Shown here: positions 1 through 11,363 of the stretch, one piece after another
Layout of the letters: every line of letters starts with the position of its first letter
Numbering within the stretch: the first letter of the stretch is position 1
DNA from: Paramecium tetraurelia
Lineage: Eukaryota; Ciliophora; Oligohymenophorea; Peniculida; Parameciidae
Assembly: GCF_000165425.1 (NCBI RefSeq)
Contig: NW_001798984.1
Coordinates: 64,539 to 128,538, forward strand
Reading direction: 5' to 3'
Length of the DNA: 64,000 bases
Made by a program: the position numbers and the translations under genes
The notes under the pieces: model-generated
The model's database searches: none
What the model saw: only the letters and a program-made list of their open reading frames with translations
Told to the model about the DNA's origin: nothing

Positions 1-2002
1 AAACAAATAGCAAATCTTGACACAAATGCAAGCTAAGTTATAACAAAATGAAAAACTTAAAAGTTAATTTTTATAGTATCGATGGAGTTTGTAGGATGAA
101 TAGTATTAAAGTGAATTTCAACAATTGAATCTCCAAAAGTTGGACATTGTCGAATAAGATCATGAAGGAAAGGTGGAACCAATTGGAGATGAATAGATTT
201 GCATCTTTAATTTAATGGAAGAGTTTTATACTTCTGTGGAGTGTTATTTGGAAGGGTTGTAGAAGTATTTTAGTGTATTTATAAATGTTAATACTATCAA
301 CAGTATTGATTTGCTTTGTGAATATGTAATGTATTGGCAAGCTTATAGCAACGCCATCATAGATTTGTCAACATTAATCTATCCATTCGAGAATATCATT
401 AATGAGTTACATCAAAACTTATTCCCAAAGTATCCCTAATATCCAAAATTTTCAGTTTGGAGAGTAATGACGAAAATGTGGATTAAATATGTAAACTTCA
501 AATTAATCAAAAGATAATTCGAAATCAACAATTCTAAACTATATTATTAGAATGTTTTATTCGTCTACTCTCTGCTTAAAGACAACAATTGTTCAAAAAA
601 GAATTTGAATAAGGAGTTAGTGAAGATCTAGAAAATGCTCAATCATTTTAAATAACCTACGAAATATATGATAATTTCCTACTTAAATAAAAGAATAGTT
701 ACAAAGATCAATTTTAAATTGATACTACGCATTAGGTTTATACTGAAGTTATAGATTTATTAAGAAGCTTTTGTCGATGTGTCTAGGACATATCAATTAG
801 TGAGGTCAATCATAATGATTAACTTAGGTATCCGTACATTGGTTAGGTCACAAAGACTGTTGTTATGAGGAATTTTATGAATAGTTGAGTGAGAAGATAT
901 AATATGAATCCAGTTTTTATTATGATGAGAGCAGATAAGTATTTGGATCAAATATTATTTCATTTATTGAGTTTATTAAATTTGATAAGGAGTAAATTCA
1001 TAATTATTTAAATCTAGATTCTTATAGTAAATTTTGCCTGAACCTCTAATATTCAAAATAGAGAATCTTCAGAGAGAACATATATATACTTCCTTGTATT
1101 ACTTTTTAGAAGTTTCTTATCTTTAGAAATTTGTATAGACCAACAAGGATTAAATCATGTTGGCTTATCAAAATTCTAAGATCAAATCTCCTAAATTAGA
1201 ACGTAATTCAAATACGTCCTCTTAAAATAATGAACATCTTGAAACTTAAGGAGATTCTAATTTAAATGACCCTTAAAAATTCTTTAATTTGTGTTTAGAA
1301 AACAGCAATTTAGATTTAGAAGAGCTTTTAATCAAAGAGAAAAGCAAAAATCAATAAGACAATTTGTTAGAAATCATCAAAGTTGCACTTTCTTAGATGA
1401 ATCTTGATTCATTATAGAATTTAGATAACATAGATCAATTTGAATCCTAAAAAGATTTATTTGATTTAAGCAGGGCTCATAAAATACATAGATCCTTTTC
1501 AAATACTAGATGTAAGAATATCCCAAATATGTATTTTAGTGGATGCAGAACAAACGGAAGTCCCTGATGAAGTGATCAAGGCAGCAAAACAGTTTCTATT
1601 AAAAGATGCCCAATTTTCTAAACTATATCTCGTTTTCACTGAATATTCCAATTACTATGATAAAATGCTGATCTAAGTTATCACCAAAGACAGAGATGTT
1701 GAATTAATAAATAATGATAGAAAAGTGCCTAGAGTAAGGGGAATAAACTTATCATTAGATCCTACCTGAATACCTTTAAAACTTTTATTATGTTTCTAAC
1801 TACTTGACTTATTCTGTACTCGAGGAAAATATTGTGGAAGATCAAGAAGATGAATTTGAAGATTTAGATTAACCTCCAAATCTGTCAAAGGATCTATCCA
1901 AATTGAAAAGTATAAGTTATAATAAAATTAGAAAATTCTGTTCAATTTGAGTATTATTACTCAGAAGGAGAAGATGATCATGGCTTCAGCGATGGAGCTT
2001 GA
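1..2002 (+). CDS. Unrecognised protein, 5' end outside the window
   Basis: The reading frame is already open at base 1 (starting ..NKQQILTQMQ..) and runs, with TAA/TAG as Gln, through several micro-introns to a TGA at 2000-2002. The early part has alternating helical, aromatic-rich stretches, for example FYTSVECYLEGLQKYF. The middle is acidic and Leu-rich, and the end is a very acidic tail (EGEDDHGFSDGA). Introns that restore the frame include 25-nt (GTAAGG...TTAG, near 1735) and 22-nt (GTATAA...TTAG, near 1911) elements. At least one junction near 1100-1150 could not be settled. No domain was recognised and no function is proposed. The gene is real by codon pattern and intron rescue; its start lies upstream of the window. 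Confidence 0.6.
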
Positions 2003-2119
2003 TTGGCAGTAGTTTAAATTAATAGGAATGATAATATAAATATTAATTTAATTCTGATTATTACATTTTCCTCATAATAAAATAATAGATCTTAAATGCA
2101 TTTTTATGCTAAATATAAA

Positions 2120-3059
2120 TCATATTAATGTGTCTGATTTGATCTTTCCCTCCTCGACCAACTCAACCATGTCTCCTTCAACATCTTCTACGTATTATTT
2201 TGATGTATTTATGATCTTCCCATTCATAACAGCAATCAAAATCTATTGAAAATAGCTACTAAATCATTGTTACTTCTGCATTAACGTAATTAGGATTTGA
2301 TGGGAATACTAGGAAGTTGTTTTAATTTAGATAATATTTAACGAAAGACCATCTCCATTGTTTGAATAATTCCTTTTTCTGAGGCCATTGATCTGGAAAC
2401 AGATTCCCCTTCAAAGGTCTCTTGTCATCCCCACTTAAGGTCTTCAAATTTGTCACATAAAATATTTGAGTCACATTTTATTCCTTTACTTTTCTCTAAT
2501 TTATACAATGAGATTTTAGTGTTTACCCAAAATTTCTTCTCAAATACTACTTCTACAGTTTGACCATCCTTATGCAAGTAGACTTCAGATACGACATATC
2601 TCAAGTATTTGAATTTCTTGAACCATCTCAAGAACACTATTATAGTTTCTTGAAATTAGCTTACACCAAAACTCGACTGTAAACATCATCGGCAATGCTG
2701 CAGGAAATGTTGAATAGACTAACATCTAAATATTTAAGTCTTACAAGGATTATGCTTGATCACATTTCCAACTAATACCATGGGGAATAAATACACCCAA
2801 TATTATAATTGATAAGTCCAAAGCTGTATGATATAGAGAGATTATGATTACCAGAGGTTTGTAATAGTAGAGTAACGATTTGTTCGATGAATCAAATTTG
2901 ATTTTCTATTATGGATTATAAGTTAATGTTCTAACTAAATATAATCTTTTATAAAAACTTGTAGTCTATCACAGTATTCTATGGTTTTATTGTGTAAGAT
3001 TCAACTTTGCAAAATGAATAGACGCTCTTATACTATTGTGTGAATCTTCTCAAGACCAT
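2120..3059 (-). CDS. Unrecognised protein, probably mitochondrial
   Basis: It starts at the ATG at 3057-3059 and ends at the TGA complementary to 2120-2122. The N-terminus, MVLRRFTQQYKSVYSFCK, is basic and free of acidic residues, as in a mitochondrial targeting peptide. A Leu/aromatic segment (VYSRVLVLFLRWFKKF) could be a membrane segment. The C-terminus ends with the acidic run VEDVEGDMVELVEEGK. Three introns restore the frame: 28 nt (ending near 2637), 31 nt inside the FEKKFW region, and 31 nt after NYVNAE. The first exon junction is unresolved. It could be a small inner-membrane assembly factor, but I do not recognise the family. The tail-to-tail gap to the upstream gene is about 117 bp. 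Confidence 0.6.
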
Positions 3060-3126
3060 TAATAAATTTTTTAAAATGTTAATATTTTTATTCTCAATTA
3101 CGAGAGAGGAATAATAAGTTAATCAA

Positions 3127-3559
3127 TCAATTTTTTTGTTTTTTGCCCATATCTCCTATATTGCTTTTGACAATCTGGAGCAGAGATTTAGTAGAATCAG
3201 CAATTGTTGCAAATGCCGACTCGGCTTCTTTCAGGGTCCTGTCACATTTCTCATACTTTTGTCTCTTGACAGCAACCGATCTATTTAGTTGTTGCAATCT
3301 CTGATTCAAGATTTACAAGTCCTCTAAAATCTAAGCTTTTTCTTCCTCCTTCTCATTGAGCGTATTGTCCAGGATCAGATATCTAAAAACGAAAAAATTC
3401 AAATTATATATATAATTACTATTGCTTCAAGGCTTTGAGAATATTGTTAATTTGCGATTCATCCTCGGAGATGGTTTCCTCTTGTTCCGGATGATGGTAC
3501 TTGGTTTTGTAGGGAGTGCTCTGGGCAGAAGACTTAGCACCTGAGGGTTGAGTGAACAT
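3127..3559 (-). CDS. SSNA1/NA14 (DIP13) microtubule-associated coiled-coil protein
   Basis: About 120 residues after removing one intron of about 37 nt near 3383-3419. The N-terminus is a short disordered stretch (MFTQPSGAKSSAQSTPYKTK). The remainder is a continuous coiled coil in which LKEAESAFATIADSTKSLL and the preceding KCDRT line up with the FDRTIAETEAAYLKIL block of SSNA1/NA14 and Chlamydomonas DIP13. That family forms fibrils on microtubules at basal bodies, cilia and branching points, so a basal-body or axoneme role is expected in a ciliate. Length and coiled-coil register fit the family, which is normally about 110-120 residues. A short basic tail, GKKQKN, closes the protein. Confidence 0.75.
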
Positions 3560-4374
3560 CTAAAAATTAAATTAATTGTTAATTTGAAAATAAAACTAAT
3601 ATGAGAAATATTAATTATAACAATAAAAATGAACACTAGATAAATGTAGAATGTTAATCAAAAGGTTATTTTAAAAAGAATTGAAATTTTAACAATGCTA
3701 GAATTTACTATAAATTGGATACTTTGCATTATGTAGGAATATTGGATGCATTCATGGTTCTTCCTTATAATTGTATAGTAATGTATTATATATCATAGAT
3801 ATTTATTTATCTCTTTTTAAACATACTTGAAATTCACATCCTGGGGTACTCTAAATACATAATTCCCCTCCCTCTCCTCTTACTGTAATTATCCTTTCTA
3901 AACTCATAGATGCATGTCCTTTTTACTTACTCTACTGATAATCACCATAATAGTTTATGGGATACAATTTAAATTAATTCTGCTTTTCTTTTAAATTCCA
4001 ATAGTTTTCCTAAAAACAAGACTCAGATCATTAGCATTGACAGGACACTCCGATCGCTAATAACACATATAACTTGATACATCCCGCGTCTAATGATTAT
4101 ATTTGTTGTTTTTTATCATTTGTATCATTCTAATTTAGCCATCTTTTAAAATCGAATATATGATGATTTACAAAGATTATATTAGTTTTGCAAGAATTTA
4201 CCTATTTTTTAAATTCCTTCCCATTAAAAATAGTCTTAACAATTATCTATTACACATAAGCTTATTCATTTGAATCACACATTACATTTGATACTAAGAT
4301 TGAAACATGTATTTTAGACAGAAATGAAATAATAAAATATTTGATTTATTTGATATCTCTCATGTTCTTTTATT
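3560..4374. other. Intergenic stretch, mostly without a clear gene
   Basis: This is the gap between two minus-strand genes. It is AT-rich and holds one plus-strand open frame, listed separately at 3695-4096. Apart from that I see no conserved protein, repeat array or RNA gene. The 5' flank of the SSNA1-like gene and the 3' flank of the pyrophosphatase gene lie here. Confidence 0.5.
3695..4096 (+). CDS. Candidate small hydrophobic protein, weak
   Basis: An uninterrupted 133-codon frame (Gln code) from ATG 3695 to TGA 4094-4096, with no intron needed. It has two hydrophobic stretches, HSWFFLIIV near the start and SFLLTLLITIIVYGI in the middle, followed by a more polar end. In AT-rich DNA read with a single stop codon, frames of this length arise by chance. 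There is no family match or second line of evidence. Treat it as a candidate only. Confidence 0.25.
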
Positions 4375-6667
4375 TCAAGCTGGACAGCCACTGCTACTAG
4401 TTGTCATCGCACATAGTAGCCATGCTGACTTATCGTAAACACCGGCAAAAACTAACGAAAAAATTGCACTTAATTTAATGAGAATATTTAAAGATGGGCC
4501 AGAGGTGTCTTTTAAAGGATCTCCAACAGTGTCACCTATAACTGCTGCTTTGTGCTCATCAGTTCCTTTGCCTTTGACTATATCATCTAAAAAATTTATA
4601 CTATAAATTACCAATTTCGCAAAGATCAGCCTCAATGTACTTCTTGGCATTATCCCAGGCACCTCCTGAATTGGCTGATGATGTGGCCATGCATACTCCA
4701 GATACTAAAATACCTGGTAATAATCCAGCTACAGCAGTTGGGCCAAGGAATAATCCCAAAGCCAGAGGTACTAAAATTACAAGTAATCCTGGGGCGAACA
4801 TCTCTTAAAGAGAAGATTTGGTTGAAATAGCAATGCATCTGTCATAATCTGGTTTCTCTCTTCCATCTCTTATTCCTGGTCTTTCTGCTAGCTACCTTCT
4901 TACTTCTTCAACCATTTCAAATGCAGCCCTTCCAACAGATTTAAGTGTAAAGGCAGAGAACCAATAAGGAATCATAGCTCCAATTAAGAGTCCTAAAAAT
5001 ACTAATGGAGAATTGACTCCTAAATCTGTTAGTGGATGCTTATTGAGAGAGTTAGATGCTCTTGTGATAAAAGCTCCGTACAAAGAGAAAGCCACCAGTG
5101 CAGCTGATCCAATAGCAAATCCCTTTCCGATGGCAGCAGTGCAATTACCAGCAGCATCAAGTTGATCAGTTCTGTGTCTAACATCCTATGGATATCCAAC
5201 CATTTCTGCAATACCTCCAGCATTATCAGAGACAGGACCATATGCATCAATTGCCAATCCAATAGTCAAAGTAGATAGCATTCCTAAGGCACTTAAAGCA
5301 ACTCCAAACATTGACAAAAGAGAATATGAAATGAAGGCAGTAAATGCTAGCAAGAATACTGGAATAATAGTAGAGAGATTTCCCAAGGCAATTCCATATA
5401 TAATATTAGTAGCTGCTCCTGTTCCACATGCTTAAGCTACTTCTTGTACTGGTCTATAGGAATGGGAAGTGTAATATTCAGTGACAAATCCGATGATGCA
5501 CCCACTAATGAGTCCGACAACAGTGCAAAGCCATGCATGAATAGGTTGTCTATCTACTGGTGCCAATCCAAAGATTCTCTCTGGTAAAGTTAGATATGCA
5601 ACATAATAAAGAGCAGGTAGCATTAAAAGAGTGGATAGAATCAACTAGAATTTCAAAGCGTTTGACACTTAATCAAAATTTTCTTTTTCACCAACAAATG
5701 CAAAAATGGAAACTATAAAACAACTATAAAATTTGGATGAATTAATTACACAATAATTCCTGCTGCTGAAACCAATAATGGGTAATAAAATGTTGTAGGA
5801 TGATAATAGAATGATGGGGATACACTACATACTACCAAAGCAGCACAAGTAGCCTCAGCAAAGGATCCAAATAAGTCTGCACCCATACCTGCAATATCTC
5901 CAACATTGTCTCCTACATTATCTGCTATGGTTGCAGGATTATTTGGACTGTCTTCTTTGAAATCATTTTCAACTTTTCCAACTAGATCTGCTCCTACATC
6001 AGCTGCTTTTGTATAGATTCCTCCTCCAACTCTGCCAAATAACGCTATTACTGATCCTCCTAATCCATATCCTGCTATGGCTTCAAACAATTGTTAAAAG
6101 TCTCTATAATCCTTTATAAACCAATTTATGTAGATTCCCAAAAGTATTGTTAAACTGAGTAATGCAAAACTTACCAATGCAAAACCCATAACACATCCAG
6201 CTCTATATGCCACTGCGAATGCATCTGTCATCTTTGTCTATGCGCAATAGGCACAGCGATAGTTAGAGAAAGTAGCCACTCTCATTCCAATAAATCCTAT
6301 TGTTTATTTTAATATCCGAACCTGATATGATTGAAGTGAGTGCGCCTACTAAAAAGGCTACAGTAGTCCAAGCTTATCCGAGGACTGGCTCAACGATAAA
6401 GAATATTAACAATGCTAATAAGATAATTACAACTCCAATGTATCTATATTCTGCAGCCAAAAATGCAGCTGCTCCACTTTCTATGTGAGATGCTATTTCT
6501 AACAGGAGTTAGGAATGGTGATCTTGATAATCATCCTGGAAATTATTATATTAATTGGGAGTGCCAATCTTTATTCGGTTAAGTTTGTATGCATTATAGA
6601 CTGCCCACAGTAATCCAATAGTTGTCGATGCTAGAATTAAGATGTTTGATAACTCAAACGATATCAT
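4375..6667 (-). CDS. Vacuolar-type H+-translocating inorganic pyrophosphatase, K+-dependent type
   Basis: Membrane pump that hydrolyses pyrophosphate and moves protons into acidic compartments. It begins [18 protein letters not shown] and is almost entirely transmembrane helices. The hallmark blocks are all present: [11 protein letters not shown], the acidic [19 protein letters not shown] motif, [16 protein letters not shown], and near the C-terminus [17 protein letters not shown]. The ion-type signature reads [10 protein letters not shown], with Ala where K+-independent enzymes have Lys, so the K+-dependent class is expected. Several micro-introns interrupt it. Total length is about 740 residues, normal for the family. 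It is transcribed divergently from the Josephin gene, with 37 bp between start codons. In protists such pumps sit on acidocalcisomes and contractile-vacuole membranes; location here is inferred. Confidence 0.93.
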
Positions 6668-6704
6668 TTTATTTAAATAAATTTAATTTGTTTTACTTAT
6701 TAAT
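6668..6704. promoter_or_regulatory. 37-bp bidirectional start-to-start region
   Basis: Only 37 AT-rich bases separate the start codons of the pyrophosphatase (minus) and Josephin (plus) genes. Both core promoters and 5' leaders must therefore fit here or overlap the opposite coding sequence. No specific motif is identifiable by eye. Confidence 0.4.
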
Positions 6705-7232
6705 ATGTAGCAATCTAAACCTCAACATCAGACTCAGTCACTAAGAAGATGTGGGCTTCACGTAGTAAACAATTTACTTTAAACAGACAAATACACTAGT
6801 AATGATTTCGATAGAGTGGCAGAAGAGATGAAAAGAGAAACTAACAATTCTCATTATACATACTTTTTAGGAAATTACGATTTAAATGTTATCGAGCGGA
6901 TTTTACTTAAAGAATCATATGAGTTATAATGGATTAGATAGAACCAAGCAATTACTGAAGAGCTGATGGCTGACGAATCAGTAGAAGGGCTTTTAATTAA
7001 TAAGATCAAGGAGATATCGTTAATTGAGAGATTATGTTAATGGGAACCCAGACATTGGGTTTGTATTCGAAAAAGCAGGAAATCTGACAATACTTTGGAA
7101 TTCTATTACCATGATTCATAATTGAAGGATGCTTAACTGTATTAGACCAAAGATTCGATTAGTTTATTGTAAGAATTGTAAAAGAATAAAGATAATCACT
7201 TGCTATTAGTAAAGAAAATGTAGCTTCATTGA
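6705..7232 (+). CDS. Josephin-domain deubiquitinase (JOSD-like)
   Basis: A single-exon protein of 175 residues consisting of one Josephin domain, a cysteine protease that removes ubiquitin. The catalytic block is LRRCGLHVVNNLLQ, with nucleophile Cys16 and the oxyanion Gln at residue 11, five before it as in ataxin-3. The middle carries FLGNYDLNVIERIL, close to the GNYDVNVI block of Josephins. The catalytic His is His117 in EPRHWVCI, and the acid is probably Asp137 in YYHDSQL. There are no ubiquitin-interacting motifs, so it resembles the short JOSD1/JOSD2 type rather than ataxin-3. No intron is needed. All catalytic positions are present, so it is likely active. Confidence 0.88.
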
Positions 7233-7288
7233 TTCAAATAAATTTATTAAACAAAATTAGACATCTTTCAATTTATAATCTTCGGTAT

Positions 7289-7968
7289 TCATTAGAATTA
7301 TTAAAAATCATTTATTTTCTCTTCGTTCTATTAAACTCCTTTTGACTTCTAAATAATAAGTTCAAATTAATTCTATAATTTTTGTTTCATCCTTCCTAAC
7401 AAAGTGCCAAAGCATTCTTAATACAACTAGTAATTTTTAGCCTTGTGCTCGTTAGATTGCTTTTGATAATTGGCTGCAAACTTTGCCAATTGATTCTAGT
7501 AATATTGCATTATATGTGGAATTGTGAGATCCTCATCCTTAACTTCAAAGATAGACTGCTGAATTTCTTGTTCTTCCTTGTATCCCTTCAGTTTCTCCTT
7601 GATCTGATGAAGACTCTCCTAATATATATTTGATTTGTCGCTACTCTACATTTAAGTGGGTATAATATACAATTTGTCTTTTGAGAATATAAATGGAAGC
7701 ATCAATATTGGCATTTTGAACTTCTAACACAAGTTCGATATTTTTGGTTTGACAGAGATTTTCTAAGTAGTTGATAATATAAATTACTAGCACCCTGCAA
7801 TGAATCTTCATCCACAATAAAGACAGGATTACTCTCATCATCATCCTTATAGATGAGTTAATACATCGTGTGTAATTCATAAGGGAATGTGGCTTCTATT
7901 ATGTCAATCAAAGTATTGAATTCTATGTTGCCAACTTTAATTTCTTATCCCTTAAAATTGATTAACAT
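7289..7968 (-). CDS. Unrecognised protein with a compact N-terminal domain and coiled-coil C-half
   Basis: Begins MLINFKGQEIKVGNIEF and ends at TGA 7289-7291. The first 80 or so residues alternate beta-like and acidic segments (IYKDDDESNPVFIVDEDS), which is reminiscent of PB1 or ubiquitin-like folds, though I cannot assign one. Two introns of 25 nt (GTAATT...CTTAG, GTATAT...TGTAG) are needed to keep the frame. The second half is Gln/Lys/Glu-rich and helical, with ESLHQIKEKLKGYKEEQEI typical of coiled coil. It is divergent from the next gene with only 12 bp between start codons. Confidence 0.6.
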
Positions 7969-7980
7969 AATTTAATTAAA

Positions 7981-8751
7981 ATGGATGATGACAGACCAAA
8001 AACATCTTCGTTTTCGTTCTCCAGATTTGGTCGTAGGTTGGATTAGAGAAAGACAACTGGAACTAGATTTTATCCTTAAAATGTCGTTACGATTCCTCCT
8101 ATTAAATTGGAAAAGAAATAAACTCAAAAAGGAGATTGGTTATTCAGAAGAATAGATAGATCTCAAGGATCTATCTATTCTTAATAGTAATAAGCAACCT
8201 AAGCAGAAAGAGATTACAAACCTCATTTTGATATTATAGAGAAACATATTCCAACAATAAGCTTTGAAAAGCAAACTAAGAGGAGATCTATGAGTCTATC
8301 GAGCAATCAATAGGATATATCCAATGTTTAGATTCCTCCTCCAAAAGTAAAGATGATGATTCCATTTGATAAATAAGAAGGAAGAAAGGATGTGTAAAGA
8401 GATACAGTTGATAAATTTTATTAACCAATGGATTTAAACAAAACAAACAATGCTCATTCTTTTGAATCCTATTCAGCAAGGAAACCATTGGTGGAGAAGG
8501 ATGCTATGCCCGATTATGAGATTTAGAAGAGTTTCAATTACATAAAATCTAGAAGGTCTACGGCTGTTGATTTTGGAAAGTCCTCTTATTAAAAGGAGCA
8601 CTTGCCTATAACATCCTTGTTAGATTATGATGTCAAATTAAATAAGAAAATCAGAACAATCTTGTTTAATAAGCAAATACCCAGGGAGAAAAAACCATAG
8701 AATGAAATGTTTAGTAAACTGTTTCAGCGTTTAAAAGCCAGGGTTAATTGA
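7981..8751 (+). CDS. Unrecognised basic protein, possibly ciliary
   Basis: An intron-free 256-codon frame from ATG 7981 to TGA 8749. It is rich in Lys, Arg, Ser and Gln, without hydrophobic segments, and contains Pro-directed short motifs such as YKPHFDIIEKHIPTISF and VQIPPPKVKMMIPF. These resemble the loosely repeated aromatic/Pro motifs of microtubule-inner or SHIPPO-like axonemal proteins, but no clear PGP repeat is present, so a ciliary role is only a guess. The end is basic (FQRLKARVN). Confidence 0.55.
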
Positions 8752-8951
8752 TTTAATTTAAATTTGTACTATCCTTTTGAATGAATTATCAGAACTAGTG
8801 GATTTATGTATAATAATGCATTCACTCTTCAGAATTGGTTTTTTTTTATAATTATTATTTTAATGAATTCGGGATACATGTTGAATTATATTATAAATTT
8901 ATTCAGTATTTATAGTTACGCACTAACTCAAAAAATGACTCATTAATATAA

Positions 8952-10147
8952 ATGAGTGAAAAGAAAGCAGCAGGAGGACTCCAAGGAGTAGTTGCTGGAT
9001 AATCTGCAATTTCCACAGTAGGAGTAGGTGGCATTGGCTTAAATTACAGAGGTTATGATATTAATGTAAGTTATGAGTTTAGAAGTATTTAGGATCTTGC
9101 ATACAAATGTAGTTTTGAAGAAGTCACCTATTTGTTATTGAAGGGTCATTTACCTAATTAGCAATAACTCAATGAGTTGAAAACCCTTATTTGGCAGAAG
9201 AGATAAATTCCATGCAAATTGAAATAGATTTTGGAGACCTTACCCAAAGAGTCCCATCCCATGGATATTATGAGAACGGTGGCATCTATTGCGGGTATTT
9301 TGGAACCAGAAACAAAACCCGGTCAGGAATACGAAATAAGCATCAGGTTGATTTCCTTATTTGGCCCCGCCTTACTGTATTGGCATCATTACAGTAATTC
9401 AGGAATCAAAATAAACGAGAATACAGGAAAGGATTCAATTGCTGAAAACTTCCTTAAATTATACCATTTGAAGAGTGAGATAGACCCTCTGGTTGTCAAA
9501 ACTTTTGATGTTTCACTAATACTATATGCAGAACACGATTTTGCTGCCTCTACTTTTGCTGCTCGTGTTACTGTAAGTACACTATCTGATTTCTATTCTG
9601 GAATCACAACTGCTATTGGAACTTTGAGAGGACCACTTCATGGAGGAGCCAATGAAGCAGCTATGCAATATTTGGAACCTCTAAGAAGCATACCATAGGC
9701 AGGCCAATTCTTGAATAGCAGATATCAAAGTAAATAATTGATTATGGGTTTTGGACATCGAGTCTATAAGAAGGAAGATCCGAGGTCTCCAATCATTAAA
9801 GATTTTTCATTGTAATTAAGTAAGACAGCCAATGGAGATCCAACCTTATTGGCTGTTTCATAGCACATCGAGAAAAGAATGATTGAGGAGAAGAAGATCT
9901 ACCCTAATCTTGACTTTTACAGTGCCAGTGCTTATAAACAATGCGGGTATAATATAAGTTTTTAAATTTAGAGTGCCAACTCCTATGTTCACAGCAATCT
10001 TTGTGATTTCTAGAATGACAGGATGGGGAGGTCATATCATTGAGTAAAGAAGCAATAACAAAATTGATGAGACCTGTTTCAGATTACACTGGGCCTGCTA
10101 AGAAATAATTTGTACCAATAGAAATGAGAAATAATGCCAATTTATGA
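8952..10147 (+). CDS. Citrate (or 2-methylcitrate) synthase with an apparent 3' frameshift
   Basis: Condenses acetyl-CoA (or propionyl-CoA) with oxaloacetate. It starts MSEKKAAGGLQG, with no clear targeting peptide. Introns lie near 9064 (27 nt) and 9956-9980 (25 nt). Catalytic landmarks are intact: LRGPLHGGANEAA (first His), GFGHRVYKKEDPR (second His) and PNLDFYSAS (Asp). The subgroup motif LPKESHPMDIMRT is of the bacterial-like methylcitrate/citrate synthase type. Near the end the frame reads GWGGHIIEQRSNNK, then the conserved continuation LMRPVSDYTGPAKKQF lies one base out of frame because of the AAAA run at 10060-10063. No intron explains this. Either there is a one-base sequence error or the copy is losing its C-terminus. 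Confidence 0.85.
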
Positions 10148-10180
10148 TAATGTATTATTAAAATAAATATAATAATATTA

Positions 10181-10522
10181 ATGTCTAAGTAGGACAGTTA
10201 AATTGTTAATCCATCAGGGTGTTTCATATTTCTTTAAGCGAAAAAGATGATAGATCCTGTTGATGATGAATAGTATAGTGCGATCCAAAAAACATTCTTT
10301 TCAACTTCGATCACTGTAGGATTATTTTCATTTTTATGGGCAAGATTTTACGAATTAGGAAAATATAAATTTATGATTCCAAATAGAATGATGTTCTATG
10401 TAGTAGCAGTCGGTGCTCCGTCTATTGCGCATGCATTTTATAGGACGAATGAGCTTACTGGTTTTATTAGTCAGATGGACCAGAAATATTATGAGTAATA
10501 TAAAGCATTGGGTTAATAATGA
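10181..10522 (+). CDS. Small protein with two predicted membrane segments
   Basis: A single-exon, 113-residue protein from ATG 10181 to TGA 10520. The N-terminus is polar, then FFSTSITVGLFSFLWARFY and MMFYVVAVGAPSIAHAFY form two likely membrane helices with a basic loop between them. The C-terminus is polar (QMDQKYYEQYKALGQQ). The size and two-helix layout suit a small mitochondrial inner-membrane or ER protein. I do not recognise a family. It is placed head to tail between citrate synthase (34 bp upstream) and the Rab gene. Confidence 0.55.
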
Positions 10523-10546
10523 ATGTTTGTATTGATTTATAAATAT

Positions 10547-11306
10547 ATGATAAAAATTGATTTAATTGTTATTGGTAATCTAGGTATTTGATATATACAA
10601 GATGATTAGGGTCTGGTAAGACAAGTTTAATACAAAGATTCATTGACTGTAAGAATTATCCTATACTTCAGAGGATGCTCCATTTTAACACAATTATCTT
10701 CCAACACTTGGCTTGAATCTAGTCAAGAAGGAATTCGACCATCAAGGACAACAAATCAAATTATGCATATGGGATACAGCTGGATAGGATAAATATTTTA
10801 GTCTCACAAAAAGTAGGTCTATCTTGTAAACATGAAGGTTATTTTTAAAGAGCTGACGGAGTCATTATGGTATTTGACATTGCAGATAAAGACAGTTTCA
10901 ATCGTATTAGCGATTATTGGATTAAGCAAGTCTAAGAATGTTCGAAAGCGAACTCGTAATCTATTCTGGTTGGCAATAAAGTAGATTTGTGCGAAGTACA
11001 AAATGCCACATAATTAGAAACGATAAGTCAAATTCCTTGAAGCCTAGGAGTTTTCATAGAAATACAAATTGCCTTATTTTGAAGTCAGGTTGCATTTTAA
11101 TAATTAAGGAAGTGCAAAGACTGGAGAAGGAGTGCAAGAGGCATTTAACTTTATATCGCGAAGATGTACGGAATGCATAGAAACTGAAGTGAATGAAGTC
11201 CAACATTTATAAATCGATTCTGAAAATAGACCTACAGGATTTCAAGGATGTGTTAACACTATTATGGTATTTATGCCATTAATTATAGAGCATTTGGAAG
11301 AAATGA
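10547..11306 (+). CDS. Rab-like small GTPase
   Basis: GTP-binding membrane-traffic regulator. After removal of several micro-introns, the G motifs are visible in order: IVIGNLGSGKTSLIQRF (P-loop), YLPTLGLN (switch I, with the conserved Thr), LCIWDTAGQDKYFSL (switch II, with the Gln), ADGVIMVFDIADKDSF and LVGNKVDL (guanine specificity). The SAK-like region is less clear because an intron falls there. The predicted C-terminus after an intron at about 11272-11293 is short and has only one Cys (FQGCVN), so the usual double-Cys prenylation site is not evident. Either the last exon is misread or this is an atypical Rab. It needs at least five introns over about 760 bp. Confidence 0.8.
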
Positions 11307-11363
11307 TTAGTGATTAATTATTTTAAATATTATTATTATTATATTGCAGTTTTACATTTAATA

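Noticed and set aside
6300-6488. Plus-strand open frame of about 60 codons
   Set aside because: It is antisense to the N-terminal membrane helices of the pyrophosphatase gene, which is unambiguous on the minus strand.
9191-9397. Plus-strand frame MAEEINSMQIEIDF
   Set aside because: It is out of frame with citrate synthase; the true frame there reads through LPKESHPMDIMRT.
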